DNA of 64,000 bases from an uncultured Tenacibaculum sp. (GCA_947501615.1 CANMWK010000003.1:310001-374000), one strand, 5' to 3'; shown: positions 8,815 through 18,659, counted from the first letter of the stretch. Program-made: numbers and translations. Notes: a model not told the origin generated them from the sequence alone.

Positions 8815-9333
8815 CTAATTTTCAACTTCTGTCTTATTCAATTGATTAGTAACTTCATATAAAGTAATAGCCAAACTATGAATAACATTCATGCTAGAAT
8901 TTCTTCCAAACATAGGAATAGCAATTGTTTCATCTACCAAATCAATATGTGCTATTCCGTTTCGTTCACTACCCAAAAGTAATACCAATTTTTCATGATT
9001 TTTAAAATCAAAATCTTGAATATTTATGCTTTTATCAGTTATTTCGATACCAATAATTGTGTTTCCTTCTTTTTTTAATTGTGCGATTAACTTAGAAAAA
9101 TCTGAATAGGTTTCATTGTTTATCTGTTGAATTGTATTTCGTGCTGTTTTTTTAACAATTCTATTATTTAAAGTAGGTGAACTTTCATGCAAATAAATTT
9201 GTTGCACACCAAAACTTTCTGCGATTCTAAAACACATCCCAATATTTTCAGGTGTTCTAATGGCATCGCAAACAATAGTTATGGGAAACTCTTTTGATTT
9301 ATTTTCTATTTCGTAATGCGTCAGTTGTTTCAT
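8815..9333 (-). CDS. RNA 2'-O-methyltransferase, TrmH/SpoU family
   Basis: 172 aa, the size of a minimal SpoU catalytic domain. All three SPOUT motifs are visible: motif 1 RTPENIGMCFRIAESFG (Asn and Arg of NxGxxxR), motif 2 LLLGSERNGI, and motif 3 IPMFGRNSSMNVIHSLAI, which builds the knot that binds S-adenosylmethionine. There is no extra N-terminal RNA-binding domain, so the target (tRNA or rRNA) cannot be told. Starts one base after the stop of the upstream hydrolase gene. Confidence 0.88.
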   Translation of the reverse strand: MKQLTHYEIENKSKEFPITIVCDAIRTPENIGMCFRIAESFGVQQIYLHESSPTLNNRIVKKTARNTIQQINNETYSDFSKLIAQLKKEGNTIIGIEITDKSINIQDFDFKNHEKLVLLLGSERNGIAHIDLVDETIAIPMFGRNSSMNVIHSLAITLYEVTNQLNKTEVEN

Positions 9334-10176
9334 TTATTGTTGTAAATCTGACAAAAATTCTTGCCAAATTGTATTTTTAAATTTTGATTTAAAAAAGCCA
9401 AAATGACCGATATTTTTTACACCATAATCTTTGGGTTGTAGGTGTTTTCTGATGGATTTTGCATTATAAAATTTTGCTGTCATCCAGTCTACGGCTTTTT
9501 TTGGAGCAAAATTATCGTTTTCTGTGCTATAAGACACGATATTTCCAGTAATTTGATGATGAAAGATGGATTTTTCTTTCTTGATGTCGAAAACATGATT
9601 TTTACTTCGTCCCCAACTCGCAAATTCCAAAGCTACAGATTTAGGTAAATTTTCCATGCCCATAATTTTTTTACTAGGTAAATAACCAAAAGCTACTGTA
9701 ACTGCGGGTATCAATATATGATAATTAGCAAAAGTTCTAATTTTACCAATTCCAGTCCAGAAATTATGATGTATGTTTTGTGAAGTAACTAAGATTATTG
9801 AATTCAAAATATTATTTGATGGAACTAACCCCAATAATTGTCCGCCAATGCTATGGCATACACAGTTTATTTTTTTATTAGGATGCTGTTTTTGAATATA
9901 CTTAAAAACACTTTCAATGTCATTAATAGCCCAATTCGTAAGTGTAGTATCAAATTTTTTAAGGTTCTCTTTTTTAGATAATCCAATACCTGAATAATCA
10001 AAAGTATATACAGTAAAACCAAACTCACTCAAAAAAGAAGCAAATTTAGAATAATACCCTTGTAAAACACCAGTAGCAGAACAGATCAAAACAACGTTGT
10101 TTTGATTCGAGTCACTAGAGAATTCAGTAAGACTTAAAGTATAGTCAAGCGGAGTTTTTATTTCAAAAACTTCCAT
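9334..10176 (-). CDS. alpha/beta hydrolase
   Basis: 280 aa, cytosolic. Core features: oxyanion region NVVLICSATGVLQGYY, nucleophile elbow CHSIGG (Ser109, with Cys107 where most members have Gly), acid region STENDNFAP, and catalytic His in NIGHFGFF near the C-terminus. This pattern matches the uncharacterised 'alpha/beta hydrolase family' proteins that begin with a short lid-less core. Stop codon is adjacent to the methyltransferase start and its own start is 2 bases after the regulator stop, so all three are one transcription unit. Substrate unknown. Confidence 0.8.
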   Translation of the reverse strand: MEVFEIKTPLDYTLSLTEFSSDSNQNNVVLICSATGVLQGYYSKFASFLSEFGFTVYTFDYSGIGLSKKENLKKFDTTLTNWAINDIESVFKYIQKQHPNKKINCVCHSIGGQLLGLVPSNNILNSIILVTSQNIHHNFWTGIGKIRTFANYHILIPAVTVAFGYLPSKKIMGMENLPKSVALEFASWGRSKNHVFDIKKEKSIFHHQITGNIVSYSTENDNFAPKKAVDWMTAKFYNAKSIRKHLQPKDYGVKNIGHFGFFKSKFKNTIWQEFLSDLQQ

Positions 10177-10178
10177 GA

Positions 10179-11060
10179 TTAAGAGTTAAGTGATAGCACA
10201 TATTGTTTCGGAGTGGTACCGAACTTTTTCTTAAAAGCAGCAATAAAATGGCTTGCTGTACTATAACCAACTTGTAATCCTACTTCGTTTACATTATAGC
10301 GATTACTTTCTAGTAATTTTCTGGCATGTTCCATTTTATAATCAAATAAAAAACTATAAACAGTATCACCATAAACTTGTTTAAATCCTTCTTTCAATTT
10401 TTTAAGGTTTAAACCTATTTCGTTGGAAAGCTCTTGTAAAGTTGGTGGTTCAGCCATACGAGATATAATAATGTCTTTTGCTTTTCTGATTTTAGACACA
10501 TCTCTTTCGTCTACTAAAAACGGACAATATTCTCCTTCAATGGATTCATCTTTTTGAAAATGTAAACTCAAAAGCTCGTATATTTTTCCTTTTATGTATA
10601 AGTTTCGAATAGAACTATTCACATTAGCATTAATCAATTGTTTTAAAACGATTAGTACAGTTGGTTTTATAATTGAATCATCATAATATTTTCTGTTTTT
10701 ATTTTCTTCACTTAAAAAAGGAATATAACCTGCTTCAGTAGAAAATAGCGAATGAAACTTTTCAATCGATACGAGTAAAGATACTAAAGCACTTTTAGGT
10801 TTAATTTCAAGATTAAGCGGTAATCGTTGTTGTGGATTGTACAATAAAATAGAATGTTCTTCTAAAACATCTAAAGTATACGTGCCATCATTAAAATGAA
10901 ACTTAGAATTACCATGAATTGAAAAGTGTAATTGGATAAAAGAATTATCTATATCTCTCTCAAAACGTTGCGTTTCCATAGCATCATTTATAAATTCTAA
11001 GAGTAGAAAACCGTTTTCAAGATTGGTTTCATTAAAAGTACTTTCAGCGATATTTTTCAA
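10179..11060 (-). CDS. AraC-family transcriptional regulator
   Basis: 293 aa. The C-terminal ~100 residues form the double helix-turn-helix (LQELSNEIGLNLKKLKEGFKQVYG and VNEVGLQVGYSTASHFIAAFKKKFGTTPKQY). The N-terminal half looks like a cupin-type ligand-binding domain. It resembles PchR-like regulators in layout. It is divergent from hemA across a 212-base gap and heads the run that contains hemH and hemJ, so it is a plausible heme- or iron-linked regulator; that link is inference from position. Confidence 0.85.
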   Translation of the reverse strand: MKNIAESTFNETNLENGFLLLEFINDAMETQRFERDIDNSFIQLHFSIHGNSKFHFNDGTYTLDVLEEHSILLYNPQQRLPLNLEIKPKSALVSLLVSIEKFHSLFSTEAGYIPFLSEENKNRKYYDDSIIKPTVLIVLKQLINANVNSSIRNLYIKGKIYELLSLHFQKDESIEGEYCPFLVDERDVSKIRKAKDIIISRMAEPPTLQELSNEIGLNLKKLKEGFKQVYGDTVYSFLFDYKMEHARKLLESNRYNVNEVGLQVGYSTASHFIAAFKKKFGTTPKQYVLSLNS

Positions 11061-11094
11061 ACGATATTAAGTTTAAGAATAAAACATTTTTATT

Positions 11095-11107
11095 TAGAAT
11101 GATTCTA
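11095..11107. promoter_or_regulatory. candidate operator in the araC/hemA divergent gap
   Basis: Perfect 6+1+6 inverted repeat TAGAATGATTCTA, 35 bases upstream of the araC-type start. Its AATGATTCT core resembles iron-regulator (Fur-like) half-sites, but Fur binding is not established by this. Confidence 0.4.
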
Positions 11108-11241
11108 TATAAAAAAACTTATAAACATTGATTTCTCTACAAAAATAAAGAAAATCAGGTGTTTTACGAAAAAAATAACGATAAAGACAAAAATCGACAT
11201 TTTAAGTTCTTTTAGCGATACTTTTATCTAAAGTAAGTTTC

Positions 11242-11249
11242 TATTTTTG
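11242..11249 (+). promoter_or_regulatory. hemA -7 box
   Basis: TATTTTTG matches the TAnnTTTG consensus and lies 23 bases before the hemA ATG. No good TTTG is found about 19-20 bases further upstream, so the -33 box is weak or replaced by an activator. Confidence 0.45.
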
Positions 11250-11272
11250 TCGGGATTTTAGATATTTATTGA

Positions 11273-12541
11273 ATGTTGACGAATACAAAGCACAAGAATT
11301 TTTACAATATTGGTGTAAGTTATGTTAAGGCAGATGCAAAAACGAGAGGGAAGTTTTCTTTGTCAAAAGAAGATCAGATCTCGTTATTAGAAGAAGCAAA
11401 ATCAATGGGATTCGATGGTATTTTTGTGCTATCTACTTGTAACAGAACAGAAATTTCTGGATTTGCTCCAAGACCTTGTTTACTTATTGAGTTATTATGT
11501 AAATACTCTAAAGGAACTGTAGAAGAGTTTAGAAGTATATCAACTATTCAGCAAAATCAAGAAGCAGTAAATCATTTATTCAGAATGGGAACTGGTTTGG
11601 AAAGTCAGATTTTAGGCGATTACGAAATAGTTGGTCAATTAAAAATGGCGGTTAAACAAGCCAAAGAAGTAGGAACTATTAATGCTTATATAGAACGTTT
11701 AATTAATTTAGTATTACAATCGAGTAAACGAGTTAAAAACGAAACAAAGTTAAGTTCAGGTACAACATCGGTATCGTATGCAGCAGTTCAATATTTAATC
11801 AAAAATCTTCCAGATTATAATTCAAAAAACATTTTGGTTTATGGTTTAGGAAAAATGGGAAAACATACGTGTAAAAATTTAGCGCAGTACACTCAAAACA
11901 AACAAGTAACTTTAATTAATAGAACAGAAGAAAAGGTTGATGAGTTTATTAAAGATTACGATTTTATTAAAAAAGCTAAATTAGAAAGTTTAACTTCTGA
12001 AATTGAAAACACAGATGTTTTAATTGTTTCTACTGGAGCTTCAACAGCTACCATTACTAAAGAAAATGTAACTTCAGGTAAGGATTTGTTAGTTCTAGAT
12101 TTATCTGTACCAGCAAATGTTAGTGACGAAGTAAAGCAATTAGATAATGTAACATTAATTAATGTTGATGAATTATCTAAAGTTACAGATGAAACTTTAG
12201 CTGTAAGAAAACAAGAAGTACCAGTTGCAGAAGCAATTATAAGTGAGCACAAACAAGAGTTTAACGAGTGGTTAAATCACCGTCGTTTTACACCAGCAAT
12301 AAATGCTTTAAAACAATCTTTAGAAGCAATTCAACAAGACGAAATAAACTTCCACAAAAAGAAAATATCTAACTTTGATATCGATCAAGCAGAAGCGATC
12401 ACATCAAGATTTATACAGAAAATTACTACACAATTTGTAAAACACTTAAAAGAAGAGAATGCTTCTGTTAATCAAAGTATTCAAGTTATGGCAAAAGTGT
12501 TTGGCACAAATTTAGAAACAATAGATGCAAAAAATAATTAG
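11273..12541 (+). CDS. hemA: glutamyl-tRNA reductase
   Basis: First committed step of the C5 tetrapyrrole pathway: NADPH reduction of glutamyl-tRNA to glutamate-1-semialdehyde. 422 aa. Catalytic Cys56 in LSTCNRTE, the substrate region MGTGLESQILGDYEIVGQ, NADPH-binding GLGKMG (191-196), and a C-terminal helical dimerisation domain are all present. The gene opens the plus-strand heme run, and its 3' end overlaps hemCD by 17 bases, so translation of the two is probably coupled. Confidence 0.96.
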   Translation: MLTNTKHKNFYNIGVSYVKADAKTRGKFSLSKEDQISLLEEAKSMGFDGIFVLSTCNRTEISGFAPRPCLLIELLCKYSKGTVEEFRSISTIQQNQEAVNHLFRMGTGLESQILGDYEIVGQLKMAVKQAKEVGTINAYIERLINLVLQSSKRVKNETKLSSGTTSVSYAAVQYLIKNLPDYNSKNILVYGLGKMGKHTCKNLAQYTQNKQVTLINRTEEKVDEFIKDYDFIKKAKLESLTSEIENTDVLIVSTGASTATITKENVTSGKDLLVLDLSVPANVSDEVKQLDNVTLINVDELSKVTDETLAVRKQEVPVAEAIISEHKQEFNEWLNHRRFTPAINALKQSLEAIQQDEINFHKKKISNFDIDQAEAITSRFIQKITTQFVKHLKEENASVNQSIQVMAKVFGTNLETIDAKNN

Positions 12542-14114
12542 AATTGGTACTCGAGATAGTGAATTAGCACTATGGCAAGCTAAAAAAGTTCAAAAATTAC
12601 TTCACCAAGAAGGTTATCAGTCAGAAATTGTCCCTATTAAATCTACAGGGGATATTATTTTAGATAAACCGTTATACGAATTAGGAATTACAGGAATCTT
12701 TACTAAGAATTTAGATATCGCAATGTTGAATTATGAAATCGATATTGCTGTTCATTCTATGAAAGATGTTCCTACAGTTTTACCAGAAGGAATTGTACAA
12801 GCTGCGGTTTTAAAAAGAGCAAATCATAACGATATCTTAGTACTAAAAGATAATGAAGAGTTTTTAGCACAACCAAAAGGAGTAATTGCTACTAGTAGCT
12901 TAAGAAGAAAAGCACAATGGTTAGATCGTTATCCAACGCATAGCGTAGAAGATTTAAGAGGTAACGTAAATACACGTTTACAAAAGGTTAAAGACAACGA
13001 TTGGAACGGAGCTATTTTTGCAGCAGCAGGATTAGAGCGTATTGGAAAAAGACCAAAAGGTGCTGTTAATTTATCTTGGATGATTCCTGCGCCAGCACAA
13101 GGTGCAATAATGATTACGGCTTTAGAAGAAAACGAAGATATTAGAGAAGCCTGTTCTTATTTAAATCATAAAGATACTGAAACTTGTACAGCTATCGAGC
13201 GTGAGTTCTTAAATAAATTAGAAGGAGGTTGTACTGCACCAATTGGAGGTTTTGCAAGAATTGATGAAGTAAATAAAGAAATAGAATTTAAAGGGATTTT
13301 ATTAAGTAGAGATGGAAAGAAAAAAATTGAAGTCCAAAGAACAGTTCCTTTAATTAAGAAGAAATATTTAGCACAAGATTGTGCAAATTATATTTTAGAT
13401 AGAGGTGGAAAAGATTTAATGAGTGATGATGTAGCTGTAGCTAAAGAATTTTCAATTTATTCTACAAAAGCACTTTCTGAAGCACAAAAGAATCTTCTTG
13501 CGGAATCTATGACAGTTGAGGATAGTGATTTTATTAAAATTAGATTTAATAGAATTGCTCCTAAATTGGTTAAACAAGAATTAGAATATGTAATTATTAC
13601 AAGTAAAAATGGAGTAGAAGCGTTACTTCATAATTTTACAAAAGAAGAATTACAGTTTAAAAATATCTACTGTGTAGGTAGAAGAACCAAGAAATTAATA
13701 GAACAAAAAATCGGTAAGGTTAGAAATTCAGAAAGAAACGCTAAAAAATTAGCGGCTTATTTATCTGAAGAATTATCTGGACAAACCGTAACATATTTCT
13801 GTAGCGATTTACGTTTAGATACTTTACCAACAATTTTATCAGAAAATAATATTACTGTAAATGAAATAGAGGCGTACAAAACAATGTACAGTCCAGCTAA
13901 AGTAGATGAAACAGTAAACGGAGTATTATTTTACAGTCCTTCTACTGTAGAAAGCTACATGCAGGAGAATAAAGGAGATAAAATCGCTTTTTGTATTGGA
14001 GAAACTACAGCAAAAGAAGCATCAAAATACTTTAAAGAAGTACAAGTTGCCAAAGTTCCAACAGTAGAAAGTATTTTAGAATTAGTGAATTTACACTTTG
14101 TTAAAGCAGAATAA
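12525..14114 (+). CDS. hemCD: hydroxymethylbilane synthase / uroporphyrinogen-III synthase fusion
   Basis: 529 aa. Residues 1 to about 305 are HemC: IGTRDSELALWQA, the catalytic Asp81 (HSMKDVPT), SSLRRKAQW, and Cys236 in EGGCTAPIGG, which carries the dipyrromethane cofactor. Residues about 310-529 match HemD: VIITSKNGVEALL, YCVGRRTKKLI, FCSDLRLDTLP, GVLFYSPSTVESY and FCIGETTAKEA. One protein thus forms and cyclises hydroxymethylbilane to uroporphyrinogen III. A HemC-HemD fusion is known in Bacteroidota. No internal start or frameshift was seen, so it looks like a true fusion. Confidence 0.92.
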   Translation: MQKIIRIGTRDSELALWQAKKVQKLLHQEGYQSEIVPIKSTGDIILDKPLYELGITGIFTKNLDIAMLNYEIDIAVHSMKDVPTVLPEGIVQAAVLKRANHNDILVLKDNEEFLAQPKGVIATSSLRRKAQWLDRYPTHSVEDLRGNVNTRLQKVKDNDWNGAIFAAAGLERIGKRPKGAVNLSWMIPAPAQGAIMITALEENEDIREACSYLNHKDTETCTAIEREFLNKLEGGCTAPIGGFARIDEVNKEIEFKGILLSRDGKKKIEVQRTVPLIKKKYLAQDCANYILDRGGKDLMSDDVAVAKEFSIYSTKALSEAQKNLLAESMTVEDSDFIKIRFNRIAPKLVKQELEYVIITSKNGVEALLHNFTKEELQFKNIYCVGRRTKKLIEQKIGKVRNSERNAKKLAAYLSEELSGQTVTYFCSDLRLDTLPTILSENNITVNEIEAYKTMYSPAKVDETVNGVLFYSPSTVESYMQENKGDKIAFCIGETTAKEASKYFKEVQVAKVPTVESILELVNLHFVKAE

Positions 14115-14120
14115 TTATAT

Positions 14121-14181
14121 TGTCATCTCGAGCGCAGTCGAGAGGTTTTTAAAAAAGGTCTCGACTGCGCTCGACCTGACA
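14121..14181. repeat. REP-like palindromic element
   Basis: Two 25-base arms (14121-14145 and 14157-14181) are inverted repeats sharing TCGAGCGCAGTCGAGA exactly, plus TGTCA at the outer ends, around an A/T-rich loop. It sits between hemCD and hemB. A collapsed relic of the same unit is at 40504-40538. I recall this 'CTCGACTGCGCTCGA' palindrome as widespread in flavobacterial genomes. It could act as a transcript hairpin inside the operon. Confidence 0.85.
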
Positions 14182-14201
14182 AGAAGTTAGTTTCAAAAAA
14201 T

Positions 14202-15179
14202 ATGTTAAATACAAGAAGACCAAGAAGAAATCGCAAGTCAGCAGCAATAAGAGCTATGGTAGAAGAAACTACCTTAGCTATAAACGACTTTATTTACCCT
14301 GTATTTCTTATTGAAGGTTCAGGAAAGAAAGAAGAAATTGTTTCTATGCCTGGTATTTATCGTTATTCTTTGGATTTACTTTTAGAAGAAATCCAAGAAT
14401 GTGTAGATTTAGGAATTAAAGGATTTTGTGTGTTTCCTTCCTTAGGAGATGACAAAAAAGATAAATATGCAACTGAAGGATATAATCCTGACAGTTTATA
14501 CAATACTGCATTAAAAGAAATCAAATCTAAGTTTCCTGAAATTGCATTAATGACAGATATCGCTATGGATCCATATTCAAGTGATGGACATGATGGAATT
14601 GTTGAGAACGGAGAAATTCTTAACGATGAAACTTTAGAGATTTTAGGAAAAATGGCTCTTGCACAAGCAAAAGCTGGCGCAGATATTTTAGGTCCATCTG
14701 ATATGATGGATGGTCGTGTAGGATATATTAGAAACGTTTTAGATGAAGCAGGATATACGCAAGTTTCTATAATGTCATATACAGCAAAATACGCAAGTGC
14801 TTTTTACGGTCCGTTTAGAGATGCATTAGATTCGGCTCCAAAGTTTGGAGATAAAAAAACATACCAAATGAATCCTGCAAATACTAGTGAAGCTTTAATA
14901 GAAGCAGATTTAGATATTCAAGAAGGAGCAGATATGATTATGGTAAAACCAGCTTTAGCATATTTAGATATTATCAAGTTATTAAAAGATAACTACGATG
15001 TACCAATTACAGCTTATAATGTAAGTGGAGAATATGCAATGCTTAAAGCAGCCGCAGAAAAAGGTTGGTTAGATGGTGAAAAAGTAATGTTAGAAAGCTT
15101 GTTAAGCATTAAAAGGTCAGGGGCAGATATTATCTTAACTTATTTTGCGAAAGAAGTTGCTAAAATCTTAAATAAATAA
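14202..15179 (+). CDS. hemB: porphobilinogen synthase (delta-aminolevulinate dehydratase)
   Basis: Condenses two 5-aminolevulinate molecules to porphobilinogen. 325 aa. Schiff-base lysines are Lys196 (SYTAKYAS) and Lys249 (MVKPALAYLD). The metal-site segment DIAMDPYSSDGHDG (119-132) has Ala121, Asp123 and Asp131 where zinc-type enzymes have three cysteines, so this is the aspartate-rich, zinc-independent (Mg-dependent) type. Starts 20 bases after the REP-like hairpin; the next gene starts 2 bases after its stop. Confidence 0.96.
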   Translation: MLNTRRPRRNRKSAAIRAMVEETTLAINDFIYPVFLIEGSGKKEEIVSMPGIYRYSLDLLLEEIQECVDLGIKGFCVFPSLGDDKKDKYATEGYNPDSLYNTALKEIKSKFPEIALMTDIAMDPYSSDGHDGIVENGEILNDETLEILGKMALAQAKAGADILGPSDMMDGRVGYIRNVLDEAGYTQVSIMSYTAKYASAFYGPFRDALDSAPKFGDKKTYQMNPANTSEALIEADLDIQEGADMIMVKPALAYLDIIKLLKDNYDVPITAYNVSGEYAMLKAAAEKGWLDGEKVMLESLLSIKRSGADIILTYFAKEVAKILNK

Positions 15180-15181
15180 CT

Positions 15182-16879
15182 ATGATAAGAGGAGTGATTT
15201 CGATCTTATTGTTTTTTCATTTTATTGTTGTTATCTGTCAAACAACTACAGATAAGAAAGAGATTACTCATCCAGTATACGGTAAAGCTACAGTTGAAAG
15301 TACATACAAGGATAAAAAAATAATTCAGCAAAAAACATTCACTAGAGATAAAAATTATACTAATGGGCATGCTGAAATAGGTGAGATGATTTTGTTTTAT
15401 CCTAATGAGAAAATAAAGTATAAAGGTGGTTATTACGAAAGTAGTAAAACTGATTTTTTTGGACAAAGAACAGTAAAGAAAGATGGGGAATGGTTATCAT
15501 ATACTAAAGAAGGAGTTTTAGAAGCAAAAACTAACTTTAAAGCAGATAAAATTCATGGAGTTTATGTAGACTATTATGATGATAGAAAAGTTAGATCAGA
15601 GTTGATATATGTAAATGGGGTGTTAGATGGCCTTGCAAAAAGATACTTCGAAAATGGGCAATTGCATAGAGCTATCATCTATAAAGAAGGGAGAATTGAA
15701 AATGTAAAAACTTTTTTCGATATAGAAGGAGTTGAAATTCCTTTTGGAACTTTAAAAAATGGAAATGGTACGTTAAAAATTTTAAACTTAGAAACTGGAA
15801 AATTAGAAAAAATAGTTACTTGTGAAGAAGGTGTGCTCAAAGACATTTCTACAGAAGTTCAGTCAACAATAAAAGGTGAACAAAAGATTCTTACGTACAA
15901 GAATAGTGATGGAAGTATAAAAAAGGTTAAACGTTTACTTAATGATGTTTTAGAGGGAAAACAAGAGTTTTATAATTATCAAGGTAAATTAGATAGCACA
16001 GTACATTATAAAAATGGAAAAAAACATGGTTTATTTATTACTTATATGCGTGATGGAATCACCAAGGCAAACGAAATAAACTTTGTTCAAGGAAAAAAAA
16101 TTGGAAAATATATTAAAAGAAGACATACAGAAGACGAAGGTCACCCAGTTTTAGCTCAATATGGAACTTATAATGAAAAAGAGGAATTATCGGGGGTTTA
16201 TAACGCTTATTTAGGAGAAGAAAAACAACTGATTGAAACAGGAGTATACAAAAATGATAAAAGAGTCGGGATTTGGGAGCACTACAATAGGAAAGGGGAA
16301 TTGTATAAAAAAATACATTTTAAAAAATCAAATCAACAGAAAATCAAAGAGTATTATCCAGAAAAAACAATATTAAAAAGTATTACTAGTTATAAGAATA
16401 ATTATATAAATGGAGAGTTTAAATTATTTTTTAACAATAGTCAATTAAAGAAAAAGGGGAAATATATAAATCGTAAGAAGGAAGGGCAATGGACGAAGTA
16501 TAATGAAGAAGGAAAACTTTTAGAAGACAAACGCTACAGCAAAGGAAATTTGCTAAAAGAAAAAGAATATACCTATTTTCCTAATGGAAAAATAAAAAAG
16601 GAATATTTTAAAACTTATAGCGATAGTACAAGTACTACAAAAAAATATACAGTTAAAGGTAATTTGTATAAATTGGAATCTCATAAGGACTTTAAAACAG
16701 GTGTAAGGTCTATTTATATAAAAAAACATGGTCCATTTAAATTGTATAATGAAGATGGTACACAGTTATTGGAAGAAGGGAATTATAAGGAAGGTAAAAA
16801 AGAAGGTGTTTGGAAAATTTATGACGATAAAGAAGATTTAATGGAACGTATAAATTATTCAGATAAAACGAAAAGATAA
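15182..16879 (+). CDS. secreted MORN-repeat protein
   Basis: 565 aa with signal peptide (MIRGVISILLFFHFIVVICQ). The mature protein is built of short MORN-like beta-hairpin repeats: e.g. GEWLSYTKEGVLEA, GLAKRYFENGQLHRA, GVWKIYDDKEDLMER, GQWTKYNEEGKLLE. Such proteins (YwqK/MORN_2 type) are common and functionally unassigned in Bacteroidota; a scaffold or envelope-binding role is usual speculation. It lies tightly inside the heme run (2 bases after hemB, 13 before hemL) but nothing in it points to tetrapyrroles. Confidence 0.8.
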   Translation: MIRGVISILLFFHFIVVICQTTTDKKEITHPVYGKATVESTYKDKKIIQQKTFTRDKNYTNGHAEIGEMILFYPNEKIKYKGGYYESSKTDFFGQRTVKKDGEWLSYTKEGVLEAKTNFKADKIHGVYVDYYDDRKVRSELIYVNGVLDGLAKRYFENGQLHRAIIYKEGRIENVKTFFDIEGVEIPFGTLKNGNGTLKILNLETGKLEKIVTCEEGVLKDISTEVQSTIKGEQKILTYKNSDGSIKKVKRLLNDVLEGKQEFYNYQGKLDSTVHYKNGKKHGLFITYMRDGITKANEINFVQGKKIGKYIKRRHTEDEGHPVLAQYGTYNEKEELSGVYNAYLGEEKQLIETGVYKNDKRVGIWEHYNRKGELYKKIHFKKSNQQKIKEYYPEKTILKSITSYKNNYINGEFKLFFNNSQLKKKGKYINRKKEGQWTKYNEEGKLLEDKRYSKGNLLKEKEYTYFPNGKIKKEYFKTYSDSTSTTKKYTVKGNLYKLESHKDFKTGVRSIYIKKHGPFKLYNEDGTQLLEEGNYKEGKKEGVWKIYDDKEDLMERINYSDKTKR

Positions 16880-16892
16880 ATAAAGAGTATAA

Positions 16893-18182
16893 ATGAACTT
16901 TAAAAAATCACAAAAACTATATAATAAAGGTTTAGTTAATCTAGTTGGAGCAGTAAATTCACCAGTTAGAGCATTTGCTTCAGTTGGAGGAAATCCACTT
17001 TTTATTGATAAAGCTAAAGGAAGTAAAATTATTGATGTAGACGGAAATTCCTATGTCGATTATGTATTGTCTTACGGACCAATGATTTTAGGTCATCGTC
17101 ATAAGAAAGTACAAAAAGCAGTAACTAAAGCTTTAAAAAATGGATATTCTTTTGGTGCTTCTACCGAAAATGAAATTAAGCTAGCTAAAATAGTTTGTAG
17201 TGCTTTTCCAGGAATGGATAAGGTTCGTTTCGTGAACTCAGGAACAGAAGCCGTGTTAAGTGGTATTCGCTTGGCTAGAGCTTACACAGGGAAAGATAAA
17301 ATTATAAAATTTTCAGGTTGCTACCATGGGCATCAAGATTCGCTATTAGTAGCAGCAGGTTCTGGTTTAGCAACATTAAGTTTACCAGGAAGTAAAGGTG
17401 TACCAGAAGGAGCTGTTAAAAATACCTTAATAGCAAATTATAATGATTTAGAAAGTGTGAAAGCACATTTTGAAAAGCATGACGATATTGCTGGAGTAAT
17501 TATAGAACCTGTAGGTGGTAATATGGGGGTAGTGATTCCTCAGAATGAATTTTTAAAAGATTTAAAAGAATTAGCTCATAAAAACGGAGCAGTTTTAATT
17601 GCAGATGAAGTAATGACAGGGTTCCGCTCTATGTTTGGTGGTGCTCAAGAAGTATTAGGGGTAGAAGCTGATATTACATGTTTGGGTAAAGTTATTGGAG
17701 GAGGATTTCCAGTTGGAGCTTATGGAGCTAGAAATGAGATCATGGAAAATGTAGCACCATTAGGAGGAATGTATCAGGCAGGAACATTAAGTGGGAATCC
17801 TATAGCAATGGTAGGAGGTATAGCAACTTTAACTACACTAAAAAAACAAAATCCGTATAAAAAATTTGATGCTATTGGAGCAGAAATAGAGCAAAGTTTA
17901 CTAGATAGTGCTAAAAAATATGAGGTTGATGTAACAGTAAATAGGTTTGGATCGATGTTAAATCCATTTTTTACTACTAAAAAAGTTACTAATTTTGAAG
18001 AAGCACAAACTTCAGATACAAAGAAATTTGCAGCATTTTTCTGGGAAATGATAAAAAATGGGATATTTTTACCGCCGTCACAGTTTGAAGCTTGGTTTTT
18101 ATCAAGTGCGATAAATAAAAAAGATATGGAGAAAACAAAATATGCTATATATAATGCTATGAAAGTTGTTTCGAAACTATAA
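16893..18182 (+). CDS. hemL: glutamate-1-semialdehyde 2,1-aminomutase
   Basis: PLP enzyme forming 5-aminolevulinate from the HemA product. 429 aa. PLP-binding lysine Lys266 in TCLGKVIGGGFPVGAYG; ADEVMTGFR and NSGTEAVLSGIRLARA are also typical of class-III aminotransferase-fold GSAM. The N-terminus (VNSPVRAF) matches the family. It follows the MORN-repeat gene by 13 bases and so is probably in the same transcript as hemA-hemB. Confidence 0.96.
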   Translation: MNFKKSQKLYNKGLVNLVGAVNSPVRAFASVGGNPLFIDKAKGSKIIDVDGNSYVDYVLSYGPMILGHRHKKVQKAVTKALKNGYSFGASTENEIKLAKIVCSAFPGMDKVRFVNSGTEAVLSGIRLARAYTGKDKIIKFSGCYHGHQDSLLVAAGSGLATLSLPGSKGVPEGAVKNTLIANYNDLESVKAHFEKHDDIAGVIIEPVGGNMGVVIPQNEFLKDLKELAHKNGAVLIADEVMTGFRSMFGGAQEVLGVEADITCLGKVIGGGFPVGAYGARNEIMENVAPLGGMYQAGTLSGNPIAMVGGIATLTTLKKQNPYKKFDAIGAEIEQSLLDSAKKYEVDVTVNRFGSMLNPFFTTKKVTNFEEAQTSDTKKFAAFFWEMIKNGIFLPPSQFEAWFLSSAINKKDMEKTKYAIYNAMKVVSKL

Positions 18183-18194
18183 AAAACTTAAATA

Positions 18195-18659
18195 ATGAAA
18201 CTATTTAGCTTAGCACTAACACTTGTTTTTTACTTTTCATGTTCTCAAAAAGTAATAGATCATACAAATGAACAACAAATGATAACGAATATTTATCAAG
18301 GTAGCTTAACAGGGGCAGGAGAAGAAGGTTTTACAAAAGAAAATATTGTTATTCAGAATATTGAAGATTGGAATTCATTTTTAACTAAGCTAAATTCAGT
18401 AAATAAAGTTTCAGACAGATTTCAATCAGCTATAGATTTTTCTAAAAAAAGTGTAATTATAGCGATAGATGATGTAAGGAATACTACAGGTTTTACGATT
18501 AAAGTTACTGAGGTTCTACCTAAAAGTAAAAACGTAGAAGTTGTAGTTAAAAAGCAAGGTCCTAAGCCTACAGATATGGTAGGAATGGCAATTACACAAC
18601 CAATACATATAATTACAATTAATAAAACTGATAAGAAGATACTTTTTGTCGAAAAATAA
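18195..18659 (+). CDS. lipoprotein with PrcB C-terminal-like domain
   Basis: 154 aa. Lipobox FYFSCSQ (Cys16), then a domain that resembles Prc[65 protein letters not shown]. In other bacteria this fold occurs in protease-complex subunits and small envelope proteins. It starts 12 bases after hemL and ends 2 bases before hemE, so it is translated within the heme operon. Function there is unknown. Confidence 0.72.
   Translation: MKLFSLALTLVFYFSCSQKVIDHTNEQQMITNIYQGSLTGAGEEGFTKENIVIQNIEDWNSFLTKLNSVNKVSDRFQSAIDFSKKSVIIAIDDVRNTTGFTIKVTEVLPKSKNVEVVVKKQGPKPTDMVGMAITQPIHIITINKTDKKILFVEK

Noticed and set aside
11956-12252. 98-codon antisense frame inside hemA
   Set aside because: Shadow of a well-conserved gene; no start signal or domain of its own. 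The same holds for the other long antisense frames.
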